Origin: Apostichopus japonicus
Taxonomy: Eukaryota; Echinodermata; Holothuroidea; Aspidochirotida; Stichopodidae
Length of the DNA: 64,000 nucleotides
Reading direction: 5' to 3'
Assembly: GCF_037975245.1 (NCBI RefSeq)
Contig: NC_092564.1
Location: forward strand, 18,773,484 to 18,837,483
Below the pieces are notes generated by a model. That model was not told the DNA's origin. It saw nothing but the letters and a program-made list of their open reading frames with translations, and made no database searches. A program made the translations under genes and the position numbers. Position 1 is the first letter of the stretch; each line of letters starts with the position of its first letter. Positions 22,701 through 36,325 of this stretch are shown here, piece after piece.

Positions 22701-25700
22701 CATCTGTAAAGAAATAAAATATATAAACATTGAATGCTTCTTAGTTTACATCTTTACTCTTGACTCTGTTATATAACCAATAGCAGAAATAATGACTCAC
22801 GAGGAAGCTGTCATGCTTATCAGAAATGGGAACTATATTTATTCAACTGCAGAGTATTTTATTCCAAAATAGATTATCCGTGATTCCACCACCCCCCCCA
22901 CTCCCCTCCCCTCCCGCAATCCGCCATCAGGCCCTTTCCCCTCCCCAATCCCGCTCAACCCATAATTTTGAAATCTCCTGTCAAATAACTCAATTTAGTA
23001 TTACACAATTCGATATAGCAATCCAGAGAAGCTTAATTTATTTTTTTATATTTTTGTTTGCCATATGAAGCGTAGTACATATATAACCTACAGTGAAAGT
23101 AAGGCACATTGCACGTGCCTCATGATAAGTCCGCTAAATCTCTAATGATACTAGTACGAAACCAATGAATAACCCTATGAAAAGTTCTGCACCGAGGTCC
23201 ACTTAAAACTCAAATCCAGATGTAGTCCAATGCAATACATTTTGACGCCGAGATGGCATAGTGGATTTTATTTTAATTTTTGGAGCTCCACGCAAGGATT
23301 ACATTCAGCCTACTTTAAAGGTAGCAAAATACAGGACCCCTTCCGACCTCGTGGCCGAAATGACCGCTGTCTCAGAACCCGTCCATAGGACCATTAACTA
23401 GTCTAAAAAAGAGGGCACACTTGCATGTTTGCTAACATTGTTCTATTCAAAAATAAGTGTAAATTAAATATTGTAGGCTGGAACGATAACGAGATCTCCA
23501 AAACGCAAAACGCGAACTTTGCAATGCATCATCCTATCGATTGTTTGCCGGGAGCACTAACGACCTGTTTACACATTAAGGACGCATCATGGTATAGACG
23601 CTGCGATCAGTAGTTACTTCATTGTCATATAACTATATATGGGCTAACCTAAGCACATGTTTCTATATATGGGAAGCTCTACGGTTCTAGTGAGCAAGAA
23701 CGTAGTGAGAGAGATATATAGAGAGAGAGAGAGAGTGCTCTTTAAAGGTAGTCAGTACAGGCCCCAAATTATAGCACGCTAAAATTGCTAGACGTTTTCA
23801 ATAAGTACTTTCCTGGAGGTCTGTACTCTCCAAAATGTTCTCAGACATTTGTAAGGGGCACAGAAGATGACTGCATGTCTAAGTGAGGAAAATTTCTTCG
23901 AAGGTTGCAATTAAAACAGTTCATGAATTTTGACCAAAGGTGACCACATTTGAATATCTAGAAGACTAGTGGACAATCAATACTAATGTCATGTTTAACT
24001 CTTCACTGTTAAAATCTATGTTGTCTTTCTTCGTAAAAACAAAACGCATCATGGCGAAAGCCGAAAGTTTATGATGATTGGATTGTTTCTCAACTTCGCT
24101 AATGACTTACAAACGATGGATATGATAACGTATTAGTATGCCTTATAGAACACTGTACTATTAATTGAAGTGACAAAAGCTCCGTCCAATGATCACTTAT
24201 AGACTGCATGGAATAATTTTACTTTCACTCTTCTTAATTCTTTTTTTTTTCACATTTTCTCCTCTTCTTGGCCTTCCATTATAGCATTATCGCGGTGCAT
24301 TTATTTCACAAGGTAAGAGTTAACTTAAAATAGTAGGCCTTTCTCTTGATAAGGTTAAGTGAGTTGTTGTTCACGCGTTTTTGAGTGAATGCGACGTTTT
24401 CTTTACAAAAGGAGTAACAGCACAAACGAAATTTCGCCGGCTTTATGTGTTAAATACTTTTCTAATTAAAATGAATATTCATGAGGTTTGTACTGAATGC
24501 ATACAATAGTTCGATTTAGTCATACATTTATGTAAATAAAGACGAAAATGTACACGCAGATGGTTTACCATAGTCGATTCCCCGGCCTTCACGGTATAGG
24601 TGTTTATACGTATGTTGCACTCTCATTGTGTTTCTACTTGAATACAATGCATCGCATAACCAGTAGACAGCTGGGTCAACAAGTAGTAATTATCATAAAT
24701 AACTTTAAGTGCACTTAGAGAGTGCACTATAGGGAGGGCGAGCTCGCCATGTGATATTCATACATATATTATATATTTATATATACATACATATATATAA
24801 CTTTATATAACTATATATATATATCTATATATATATATATATATATATATAAATATAAATATAGATATATTTATATAAATATAAATATAAATATATATAA
24901 CAAGCCCAAGTTCGACAAATGATTCTTATAATTGTCTACTTGCAGTATATCTTAGAGTTGCTTAACTGTAGTTCTCCCCATGTTTTATAACCTTGAAAAG
25001 ATTGTTCAATTACATCGACATATGTTCTGTTCAGATATCCGTTGTTGTTGTTGCGTGTGTATCGTGACAAAGTAACCATTACATTTTACTATCACTCTAA
25101 ATCCAGATGAAAGTTCCATTTACTTTCCTGTCAAGCTTTTATAAAGATGAAAGGCATAGTATTTCTCATTTCCATGAAAACAAAGTCAGAAAAACAGATA
25201 TCAACTGCAAGAAAATTTGACAATTGCAATCTGGATGACTAATCACCCCGTAAGCTGATTCTTACAAATATCCGGTAATGTATCTTTGACACACGCTTTC
25301 ATTCCTCAAATATCATCAAAGATCAAGTACGTTCAAATCAAGGATTTGTTTCCATCACTTTGCAACATTCAACTATACACTAAGCTTTCGCATGCCCAAT
25401 CACGTTTAAAAAGAAATGGTTTTAACAAGCAGTGTTCCAATATTAGTGCTAAGTTTCCACTTGGAACACTTTTGTGGACACAGTATAGTAGATCTAAATG
25501 TCAAGTACAGTAGAAAGAATTTTTGAAATAGTTGTATCTCAGATCAGCCAAAATATTCCTCTTTACTTTTCATTGATCTGTACTTTGCCTAATCGAGGAC
25601 ACCACGTACACGATTATTGACTCTTCGTTCACTCATTCTATACGTGTATACCATAAACTCTTCCAGACTAGTTTTGACATCGGACAGTGACACCTAAAGC

Positions 25701-27498
25701 ACTTGTGTGAGCTAAGCTGGATACTCCCTATGTAATACCACAAGAACAGAATACCAATACCACAATATCTACAGCATGTGTTCTTTTAATGTCTCTACAT
25801 AATGTGTCATGCAAGATTATTTGCAATAATTATATTAGCCATATCTTTCAAACACCTGACGTTCCATGTAGGAAGTATCTGCTGTGACATAATTAAGTAT
25901 GGTAGCATGGTTTCCCGTCTCTCTCTATAGTTAACACAAATCTCTGCTTATTCGTAACACATAGAGTTTACAAGTATGAATTCAAAACTTCAAATGTATT
26001 TGTACGTATGATAACTACTGTTTCTCACTACAGACTCGCGGAAGGGTGTCCTTGTAGACACACTTCGAATGACAGTGGATTAGTTATTGGCGCATATCAA
26101 AATGGCATCGGTAATATGTCTGTAGGCGTTAAAGAAGAGATAATGACATTTATCTTGAACCACAATTCTAAAAACAGATTTCCGACTGAGGAAAAAAATG
26201 TACAGCCTCTTTTCTCAATAGTACGTAGACAACGTAGGAATGCCCTTACCACGATTGAAGCTTCTGTTATTGTTAACTTGCTATTGATTGTATTTTCAAC
26301 AGTACGTTTTACCGTTTTTTCCCCAGGCGTATCCAATGCACTCTCATTTACTCATCTTTGATCAGGTTCTATGATGATGCAATTTAGTTTCAAGGCATTA
26401 CCGTAACCTTCAGAAATGCTATACAACCAAATATGGTGATAAGTCTGCATTTTTAAGGAATCGAGTCCATGCCAAATATGGAAACCGGCCGAAGACCTAA
26501 GACACCAATTGCTTGTACGCCCTTAATCCTCTCCCCGTTTTATTTAAATGTTTTGCAGGCATACCCAGACATAAATAGTGGTATGTCGTGCGTTTACATG
26601 ATCGCAGAGGACCAATGACATCAGGGTCCTATGTCCTTGGTAGCCTAGGCAAATGCCTCTGTCAACTAATTTAAAGTTTGATAATCCGGAAATTCGTCGA
26701 GTCCTGTCGCGTTTATACTTTTATTTCACAATTAGTATAAGACAAGTTTCGGAATCTTTATGAAAGCACATTTAGAAGATTCAATACAGTTAAGCCAACT
26801 TATAATCTTGCAATAATAACTAAAAAAAAACATAAACATTGTTACAATACAAACATCAATTTAGTTTCCATACACTAACATTTTTGCTTATAAAATGAGT
26901 ATACCAATTCCAAAGAGGAAATAAGGAAAGCCTAATGAAACTAAATTATCTTGCCATATGTTTTGTCATTGAACATATTATCATAACCACGAGTTAGACA
27001 TCCCGTGTGCCAGGAATCTTCCACGCAGTGTGATAATATCGAGATAAAATAGTCCCATGTAGTAGTAGCTTACACATTTTACCAGAACGACTGGTGGCGC
27101 TATCATAGAACACTGCCCCGCAAGATTGTCTTTACCGTTAGCCGGGGAATTGCCTAAAATAGACGTGCTGAGGTGATCGTCTTTGCATGTTTCCGGGTAT
27201 CATCATCGTTTTGTTGAGGTTGCGGTTTTGAAAAGTACTAACCTAACTAATAATGACGTAAAACTCAAGAGGATTAAATGTGATTTAACTTTTGTATAGT
27301 ATTCTTGAACATTACTCGAGAAGAGCTAACACAAGCCGTGGGAAGTACTTTGGTAAAATATTCACCACAACTAACTCAATCAGAAGCCAGCAGGCTTAGT
27401 AATTCCTTACCATGTCTTATATAGGTGTTTATTCAATGTAACCTACCTTTTTTCTTCAAATGTTGACTGAAAAAGCGAGTTGGGTTTGTTGTCTTCAC
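19763..27498. other. Long gene-free stretch
   Basis: No exon or RNA gene that I can support in 7.7 kb. Contents: poly-G at ~20047, poly-C at ~21660, a TA/AAATAT-rich block at 24758-24905, a GA-rich stretch at 23710-23735, and otherwise ordinary AT-rich sequence. The frame at 26008-26361 (117 codons) is open on both strands, has no recognisable domain and is not called. Confidence 0.4.
24758..24905. repeat. TA-rich low-complexity block
   Basis: TATATA and AAATATA variants run nearly continuously for ~150 bases. Confidence 0.85.
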
Positions 27499-27585
27499 AG
27501 CGTATCTATAGTCGTTTTATGCTATAAATAGGCCTATGGGTATACCCTAACTTGGCCTTTCGTCGTTCTCGGCATGACGAATTGG
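27499..27585 (+). repeat. Dispersed repeat, relative of 19500-19590
   Basis: Reads CGTATCTATAGTCGTTTTAT, TAGGCCTATGGGTATACCC, then GGCCTTTCGTCGTTCTCGGC, ending at GAATTGGC. It runs directly into the U2-like segment GGCTAAGATC, so its last ~20 bases may themselves be a degraded U2 5' end. Confidence 0.75.
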
Positions 27586-27751
27586 CTAAGATCATGTGAA
27601 GTATCTGTTCCCTTTTCGTGGGCGACTTTTTCTTAAAAAAAGTATCTGTTCCCTTTCGAGGGGAATGGTGATGCACACCCGACGATGATCACACAGTCAC
27701 AGTCCCGATGCAATGGGACTGGGGTTGAGAGCGGATCAGTCGTTCGGTACA
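27566..27751 (+). repeat. U2-headed SINE/RNA family, copy 2 (rearranged)
   Basis: Starts with a degraded U2 head (TTGGCTAAGATCATGTGAAG TATCTG), then jumps to the 3' tail seen in copy 1 (GTGGGCGACTTTTTCTTA). It then restarts at AAGTATCTGTTCCC and runs through the full body (CGATGATCACACAGTCACAG, CAGTCCCGATGCAATGGGAC, GCGGATCAGTCGTTCGGTA). This is an internally deleted unit followed by a nearly complete one. The body is better conserved against copy 1 than the head is. Confidence 0.75.
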
Positions 27752-30183
27752 TGGTTCTTAACTGCGGCAAAGCAATCTATACTACAACAAGAGCATCAAA
27801 CGTTAAATCCATTGTTTCAACTAACTTATACTGTTAAATGTTTGCGATGGATATTTTAGTGACTAGTACTTATACATTTTTATTAATCTATACCATCTTA
27901 TTTCTATTTGTTCCCATACAGTTTTAAATTCACTATTTTCCCGCAGTTTCCCATGGTTTGTGTCACAAAAATCCAATCTTCACAAGGAATATCAAATTTC
28001 AACTCTCCGAACAATAGCAATCACGATTATGGTCAACGTCAGAAGTTTCTGAGGGCAGTGTTTCTAAATCCGTAACCACGAAAGAATTCAACCAGAGCAG
28101 CACAATTCAGGCCCACCATCCTGCACTTATCAGTTATATATATGTGGACCCTATGCCTTGGACGTTAGACTTGAGCACACTACCGGTCTGTATTCTGCAC
28201 ATTGATCAATTAATGTATTATGAACATTTTGGATCTCTTTGGCTGTTTTTGTGCAACCAATGTGTCTCTCTCTACCTCCACCTCTCTCTTTCTTGCCCAT
28301 TTAGAGAGAGAAGAAATGTAGGCCCCCTATTCCAAGGTAATCATTGATACCTTCACAAATGTTACATTCACCATAGCAGCGGACTTGCCGTCTCTTGCAA
28401 CCCTCCCCTCTTCCTAAGTCATTGCATTTTTTTTTCTCGTTATTTTCGTAACTATACGCGAGCCTCCAGGAGAGGTTTTCAACTGCAGTATAGACTGCAG
28501 GCGGAGACAAAAGGAAACATTTGGGAAACATAGCCACTCTACATCTTCTATGTTATATTAATAAAGACGAGGGACCTGGTTCTGGAACTTGACACCAAGC
28601 GACAGCTATAGAAAATCCCTTCTTTCTTTTCAATCGCTCTCGAATCCCTAACCGTTCAGACTGAGGCGCACGTCCTGTCTTGGGTGAGATACTCGGTGCA
28701 ATCTTAAGTCGTAAATGTTAGACGTAACCCAAGTCCATGGTTGTGGAAAGTATCTATTACGGAGGCCACTACACCCTTTATGTAAGTTAATGATGTAACA
28801 GAAAAACAACAACGAGAAAAGAAAAGAAAAGGAAAACAATTACTTCGTAGTCCGAGCTCTGTTGTTTCTTAATCACAACTGTTTTGGCAACGATTTTGGC
28901 AATTCCAAGTGGTAGAGGGAAGATTAATTTTTTTAAACATAACAACCGGAAACGAGGCGTTTTGACTTGTGTGAAAACTGGTAATCATGACGGTAGAGGT
29001 CATATGAACTGTCGCAACACTTACAATTTACAATAATATGTTTTCTGTTTCCAGATTCCTTTCTGGGTACAAAAACACTGTTTTAAACACTTCTTGAAAA
29101 GATATGGATCCCTGAACGTGTTACCAGTCGGACAATGCTTTGATTTTCTGTTAGTTTATATTACATGAAACGCTCTTGCTTGCAAACATCCGATGTTTAT
29201 CTCTCTTTATGAAATATAAAATTTCTTGGAGTGGATATCTCCCCCCCCCCCCCCACCATTTCGTTGCGTCACACATTGACGCTGTCTCTCAAGGGATCTA
29301 TACAGTAATACCTCTAACTATACCTTTTAATAATGTCCAAGAGCATACAGTTTGATTCTATGGAAATGCAATACATACGGAGTTTCGTTAAGAACTTTAC
29401 TCAGAAAATATGACATTTAAATAGAGAACTGGACAACTCCTTTACAGCAATTACTTTTTAAAAAAAAATAGGTTTTATAAAAATATATATATAAAAAAAC
29501 ATGACATAACATAACATAACAATGATTATGTTTCGGGGCAAGCAGGAGCCATGACGTCTACTATCTTGGAGAAATTATAGGTTAGGTTGGGTTAGGTTAG
29601 GTCGTAGGTCATATGTAAGGTCATAGGACATAGGTTAGGTCATAGGTCATATGTAAGGTCATATGACATAGGTTAGGTCATAGGTCATATGTAAGGTCAT
29701 AGGATTATATAGGTTTTAGTGAGTTTTATCATCCAGGAGCAATCCATGGTATTTCTATCTGAACTGGTCTACAAAAGCTAAGCATGAAAACTACGCGTCA
29801 ATTAGCTCTCCCCTCGTTAATGTATATGTGAATGCTTAGAGCAACGTCGGAAAGTCGGATCGTAGACTTTACTCTGTCAACAGTGAAGTGTTTTCTTTTA
29901 TTACAAACTTAATGTGCAGAATGCCCTAGAAATTGATGTCAATTATGTTTCACATGTGCATATTTATAGTACAACTGTAGAGTGAGCACCTAGTTCCAAC
30001 TTAAAACCAAGAAAAAAAATTCATGTTCATCCAGACTTAATAAAAAATAGAAAAGATGGGTCAATCCTCGATTTGTTTACTGCTTGCTATTGATGTAAGA
30101 GAGAAGAAGAAGAAGAAGGCCATGAAATATTTTCTTTGTCACCTGGAATATATGAATGATGAACAACAACATTATATATAGTA
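27752..30183. other. Gene-free stretch
   Basis: No gene recognised. Holds a poly-C run at ~29241 and the 38-bp tandem repeat at 29581-29703; the remainder is AT-rich and unremarkable. Confidence 0.4.
29581..29703 (+). repeat. 38-bp tandem repeat with TTAGG-like start
   Basis: The landmark CATATGTAAGG occurs at 29610, 29648 and 29686, a 38-bp period. The unit contains TTAGGTCATAGGTCATATG. The first bases read GTTAGGTTGGGTTAGGTTAG, which looks telomere-like but quickly becomes the GGTCATA unit. Confidence 0.9.
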
Positions 30184-31025
<842 letters not shown>

Positions 31026-32414
31026 TGTCACAAGTGACACATAGTGACATTTCTGGTGGAAGTGCAGGGCAGTTAGTTGCATTCCATCTGGTAACGATAT
31101 CACGTCGGGCAGAGAGGTAGTTTCTCCGTTATTGAGAACGGGAGTTAGCATATTCATAAAAAGGCAATGAGGTCTTAAATTGAGTTAGTATAATATTGTC
31201 AATGAGGACAATTTTGCGTATACTTGTTATTGAGAACAAGCCGCTACAATACCGTATATTCTCGACGCACGTGCTTTATTCGTTTAGTGTGACAAGCGGA
31301 GTTTGCTGTATAGTAAACCAGATTACGGGCAGGCGACCCCCAATAATCTGTGAGTATTCTAAGTATTAATGTAAAATTAATATATTCTAGGACCACATTA
31401 AATGAGAGAGTGTCATCATTTCGTAAATTTATTTGTAAGTAAACTGTATGATCCAAAGTGCTTGAATTGAAACGAAATTCTTAAAAGTGGTCGAATACCT
31501 AGTAGAAATGCTGAGACTAATACATGTAACGAGAGTTAGTTTCATTTTGTCGCATAATTGGTTTATTATTGAGATTGTATGGAATTTATATTTGATTGAT
31601 TGATTTATTTGTTGTATCACATTGTATATATGCAATGTGATAGGAAATCCTCTAAAAAACCTTCAGATGGCTTAACAAAGTAGAGGACTCCCTGTAAAGA
31701 AAAGGAAAGAGTAAACTAAATATATAAGAGCCTTAATTGTTTGAGGAACAAGGGCAGATCTTTCATTTGTCGCGTAAAGAATTTATTCTGAAAAATTTGT
31801 AAGATTATCTTTAGAAAGCGAAGGAAATGCTGTATCATGTTTACGTTAATGTGTCTCGTAAGTAGTGAGAGTTAAAATGTCCCTTATAAGTTGCGATAAA
31901 TCAATCGTAGTTTTGCTTCCGGAAATTGACCGTATGTTTAAAACAAATATTAGGAATGGTTTTGTTCCTCTGTTTGTCTACAGGGTTTTATTTTTGGTGA
32001 CTCCAAAACTAACTGCCTGGGGTCACGGGGCTATTCTTCCGTGCCAATAGATGTGGTCTGGTCCACACTTTTAAGACGCCGGATACAGGTATCCTACCTT
32101 TGACACGTGCCAAAAGCTGAATGGTTTGACTCCGCCTATAGCGACTACCTTGTGGGCGGTGATCTTCTGAAGTCTGTCATAAAGCGTACTATAGCAGTGT
32201 CAGTTAGCATAAAGGGGGTAGGATTCACTGGATAAGTATCCAAGGGGGTGTAGTTATTTTCATATATGCATTTCTTTTATATTTTCTTTTACCAATAATC
32301 ATTGAAATAACTCGTGCTAATAAATCCATGAGAATTAAAAGCAGAGTGTTTGCGTGGTTTCTTGATTATCAATTGAGCGTTGCTTCCTAGAAAGGGTCAC
32401 TATGTGTCACTTGT

Positions 32415-32418
<4 letters not shown>
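31026..32418. mobile_element. Degenerate TIR DNA element (~1.4 kb)
   Basis: A 23-bp inverted repeat is exact at both ends: 31026-31048 begins TGTCACAAGTGACACATAG and 32396-32418 is its reverse complement. Similarity continues inward for another ~15 bases with gaps (TTTCTGG/TTTCTAG). The right end abuts a (TA)n tract, so a target duplication cannot be read. The interior has no recognisable transposase, only short chance frames. The terminus itself contains the near-palindrome TGTCACAAGTGACA. Confidence 0.65.

Positions 32419-32474
<56 letters not shown>
32418..32474. repeat. (TA)n microsatellite
   Basis: Pure TA repeat immediately beyond the right end of the TIR element. Confidence 0.95.
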
Positions 32475-32477
<3 letters not shown>

Positions 32478-33305
32478 AGCTATACATAGTGAATGATGCC
32501 CAAAATGCATGTTTATGTCTTTTGCCAAGTTCCTCTCATACCGCCCATTGAAACAGTTAGCTGATGTAAGAATAGTGAAAAGAATTGGTTAAACATTTGG
32601 CCTAGAGTAACTGATTTCCCACAGACTTGTTCAATAAATCAATAAATATTGTCCTTCAAGAGAGGCCTACGCAGGAGGTTGAAGTTTGCCTAAAAACGTA
32701 AACAAACCTCTGTCCGACTGCGAAAAAGTATATCTCGAACATGATAACCTATTTGGTAAATATAAAGCTCTTTGCTGTATTTATACTGATAGCGCTCGAT
32801 GATCTATTTTTATTTTAAAATCCAGTTGCATAATTTAGCCTATAATTCTTGGATATCCTTCGTAAACAAATTTCAACTTCTGAATAGTACGGCTATATTG
32901 ATGCAACGCAATGATACATGTGGTTCGCGAAATTGAACAAGAAAATGAGATAAACTTTGCAAACTGTTTGAGCGGATAATGTGCCACTAAACCGGTAGTT
33001 CGAGAAAGCGCTGACCACCAAGCCACAGATCACGCCGATAAAGTACATATTTCTTTTCAATTTTCCCCCTTTGGGCACAATTCTTTCACCATGAATTGTG
33101 TTTTAATTGTTCAATCCCATAACAACAACTCTTTTGTTTAATTACTGATTACTGAATAATTACTGAAAAATTTAATTATGCTATTTCAACTCAAAAGCTC
33201 TCAGTTATAGCAAACGAGGGATATTAATTCTTATTTGCAATGGGAATACAAATAGGCCGGCCTACAAATATAAACGAAGTCTTGAAGATAGAGACGTCGT
33301 ACATC
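32475..33305. other. Gene-free stretch
   Basis: No gene, RNA or clear repeat recognised. Confidence 0.4.
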
Positions 33306-33687
33306 CAGTGGCGCACTAAGGCGTTACCTGGCTCCAAGAGACGGTCCACGTTTTCAAAAACACCCCCCTCCCCCCAAACAATGCTTGGGCTTTACCGAGT
33401 ATTTTCCTTTTGTATTTGACACCTGTAGACCCCCAGATATATGCCACTCTCATACTTTCTCTGTTGAGGACAGGGTTTTGTTTGAAATCCCATTGTTGGT
33501 GCAGGTTGTCGGGAAAGAACTTATAAGAATTGTACGGAACAGTATTTAAGAAACTAGAGAATGAAAGGAAATATTCTGACTTTAAAACTTGTGATCAACC
33601 GATCGGTTGTCATATTTTTAGGTGCATGAAACCGGGCCCAATAGGGTCCAAGTAACGGGAGTTTGTACCGTCCTTGTTACGCCACTG
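33306..33687. mobile_element. hAT-like non-autonomous element (382 bp), degraded
   Basis: The left end reads CAGTGGCGCACTAAGGCG and the right end, inverted, CAGTGGCGTAACAAGGACG, an imperfect terminal inverted repeat similar to the element at 12961. Flanking octamers CGTACATC and ATTTCATC agree at only five of eight positions, so the target duplication is decayed or absent. No ORF. Confidence 0.55.
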
Positions 33688-35844
33688 ATTTCATCACTAT
33701 ATAAACTGTACTATAGTTCATCATCCTATATATCACATAGGTTTCAATGTGTACAAGTTATAGATCGGATTGATGTCGTAAGAAATGTGAAAACTACCTT
33801 CATAATAATACAATTTGACAGAAAAGTAGCTCTTAATGTACGTATCGTAATGGATGAAGCGAAGGGGGGGGGGGGGAGGGGGTAACACTCACATGTTTCG
33901 TATGATACAACTAGCTAATTTACATCACAATACAAAAGTACAAAATATTGCGATTGATATAACGTGATGTCATTAATTGACAACTTAATCTCAGAAACAA
34001 CATCATATAATTTGAAGGAAAAAAATGTTACATAGTAAAAACGAAAATATGATCCGTTCGAATATCATGGTTGATAATTGTTGATTCCTTCTATTCATGA
34101 CTTTCAAGCTTGTTGTAGACCGGCATGACGAGAAGGGGTCACATGGGGTACAACCTATGTGCCGGAGGTCAACATAGGGGGTCCGGGAGGATTTGCAGAG
34201 GCCCGGGGGAAACATGGGATAAGGTATAGTTTATACTAAGTTACAAGATATAATTAAGGAAAAATGAAAAAAATGATATGATTATCACCAGGGCCCGACA
34301 TGGCTCTTGTCGCATCTGACTATATAAGTAACCTATCGATTACACAGGATTACACAGAAAGTACGTAGAAAAACTATGTATTGACATTGTTTATATCTTC
34401 TTGTTCTTCTTTTTCATTCGTGTTCTTATTATTAATGGTAATTAAACGAAAGCAGTCGCCATATTGTTAATGCTGTATAAGATCGCTTTCCTTTAAGCTA
34501 ATGTCAATAAATAATTTGTATTTGTGTTACATTTTGTGTTCTTATTATTAATGGATAATAAAGTCTCAGTATTTGTTTGCCAAAATTTAAATTTCGACAC
34601 TTCCAGCTTACTGCAATATATAAAAGCTCTGTGAAAATGACACCATTCAATGCAATTTTTATATCAATATTAATTATTTTTATTGAGCTATCTGTCGTTA
34701 AAACTTTTAAACTGAATAAAATACGCCAGATTTTTTAACGGGTCTGTAGATTCTACAAACTTCAATCAAAATTTGCGAGCCCAACCAAACAGATCATGCG
34801 CCAATCAAATCTATCTGTTTTCGTTTACTGTTAGGCTACCGTTAGGCCTAGCCACCTAGGCCTACTTTCCCTTTCGTGGCTAGTCTGTCTTAGGTCCCTT
34901 CTCTTGAAAGGTATCTTTCTCTCGGTCTTAGCGATGTATAGCTTGCGAAATTGTGTCACTTCCTCTCATTGAAAGGAATAAACAGGTGATTTCAGACGTT
35001 TCCTCCGTGCAATTGTAAAAAGTGGACTAAACGAATAGGACTGCGTTAAAATCTTGATCGGGTGAAGACTATTTATGAACAGCTGATCGATGAATATAAA
35101 GATTTTGATATGGGCGGTCGCTGTGATTTTACGGTTAATCGTTCGCGCCATAAGGGCAACAGAAAATAAATTCCTTTCTTTCGATTGCGACAGCTTTTCT
35201 CCATTAAACCCACCTGGTCCGATTGCATTTAGAATAAAAAACATTTAATCTACTTCGAAAGTTTTTTTCCGAAATTCATCAGCAAACAGGTATTGATACT
35301 TTAAACGAAAGCAGTCGCCATATTGTAATGCTGTATATGGATCACTTTCCTTTGAGCATAATGTCTATAAATAATTTGTTTGTATTATACATTTCAAGTC
35401 AATATACTTTATCTGATTTATCTTAATACGTCTGTTTGTATATACATATATGTTCAACGTGAAACTAAAAATAGCATAAAAGTAAGCCGGAAATCTAACC
35501 TTGTGTTGCTATTAGCGTAAAGAGAAAATTACTTCAACTTTTACGACCTTTGCTTCGAAATATATCAGTTTTGTTACAAAATACCTTTTTGACGTGAAAC
35601 AAAATATATTGTCAAAATTATTGGCCGAATTCTTTGCCAAAACTACGTTAAAGTTAAAGCGAAGAACGATGGTGACACGAGAGTGACTAGTACCCCTTTG
35701 CGACTTGATAAATCAATGGATGTCAACGCTCGGGTCGATAATATAGGTCTTTGGAGATGAAAATGTAAATAAGAAACAGAGTCGCCATACGATTTTACGC
35801 TACAGAATTAACTTACAAAAGGCCTACCCAATGTAGATGGCTTG
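33688..35844. other. Gene-free stretch with an ~80-bp direct repeat
   Basis: No gene recognised. Segments 34444-34520 and 35303-35380 are direct repeats (AAACGAAAGCAGTCGCCATA then GCTGTATA...CTTTCCTTT...ATAAATAATTTGT). A poly-G tract is at ~33866. Confidence 0.5.
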
Positions 35845-36325
35845 AACAGCTTGTACTGTGAATATGAGAAAACCGTTAATCAGTATAAACTGAAGTGTGT
35901 TATAACACCGTAACACATCTTAGACCTGTCAGCAGATGCTACTGTGGGAAAAATGACTAACAGACGAATTCATTACTCACAGACTGTTTCAACTAATGAC
36001 TGATTAGGAGTCTAAACAACTGTTTCTATGTTTAACTAGTGTATACCTTGAAAAGATGTAGAGTTTAAGCGTTTTGCAGTAGTGTTTCATCCACTCTCTG
36101 TTAAAATGTGGACGAAATTAAGGTAGTCTGGTTAGTCCAGTCAATCATTATGCATATATGGATTGTTTGTTTAGTGCTTTCTGTTTGTACGTCCTACTCA
36201 GTAGCAACTGGTCATAAATGTAACACATGTTAAGAAATTATAACACACATCAGATTTAACTGATTTACGGGTACTGCACCTTTACCAGTTTTAACTGATT
36301 CTCTAATCCATGAGAATCTTGTGAA
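35845..36325 (+). repeat. ~500-bp dispersed repeat family, copy A
   Basis: Shares long blocks with 44893-45612 (inverted) and 60655-60955: CTGAAGTGTGTTATAACACC, ACTGTTTCAACTAATGACTG, TGTTAAAATGTGGACGAAAT, CAACTGGTCATAAATGTAAC, and the end CCATGAGAATC. It holds internal palindromes such as GTGTTATAACAC. No ORF; most likely a non-autonomous element of unknown class. Confidence 0.8.

Noticed and set aside
26008-26361. 117-codon ORF
   Set aside because: Open on both strands, no domain, no splice signals that decide it.
29581-29605. Telomere-like TTAGG sequence
   Set aside because: Only about three irregular copies at the edge of a 38-bp tandem repeat, so not a telomeric array.
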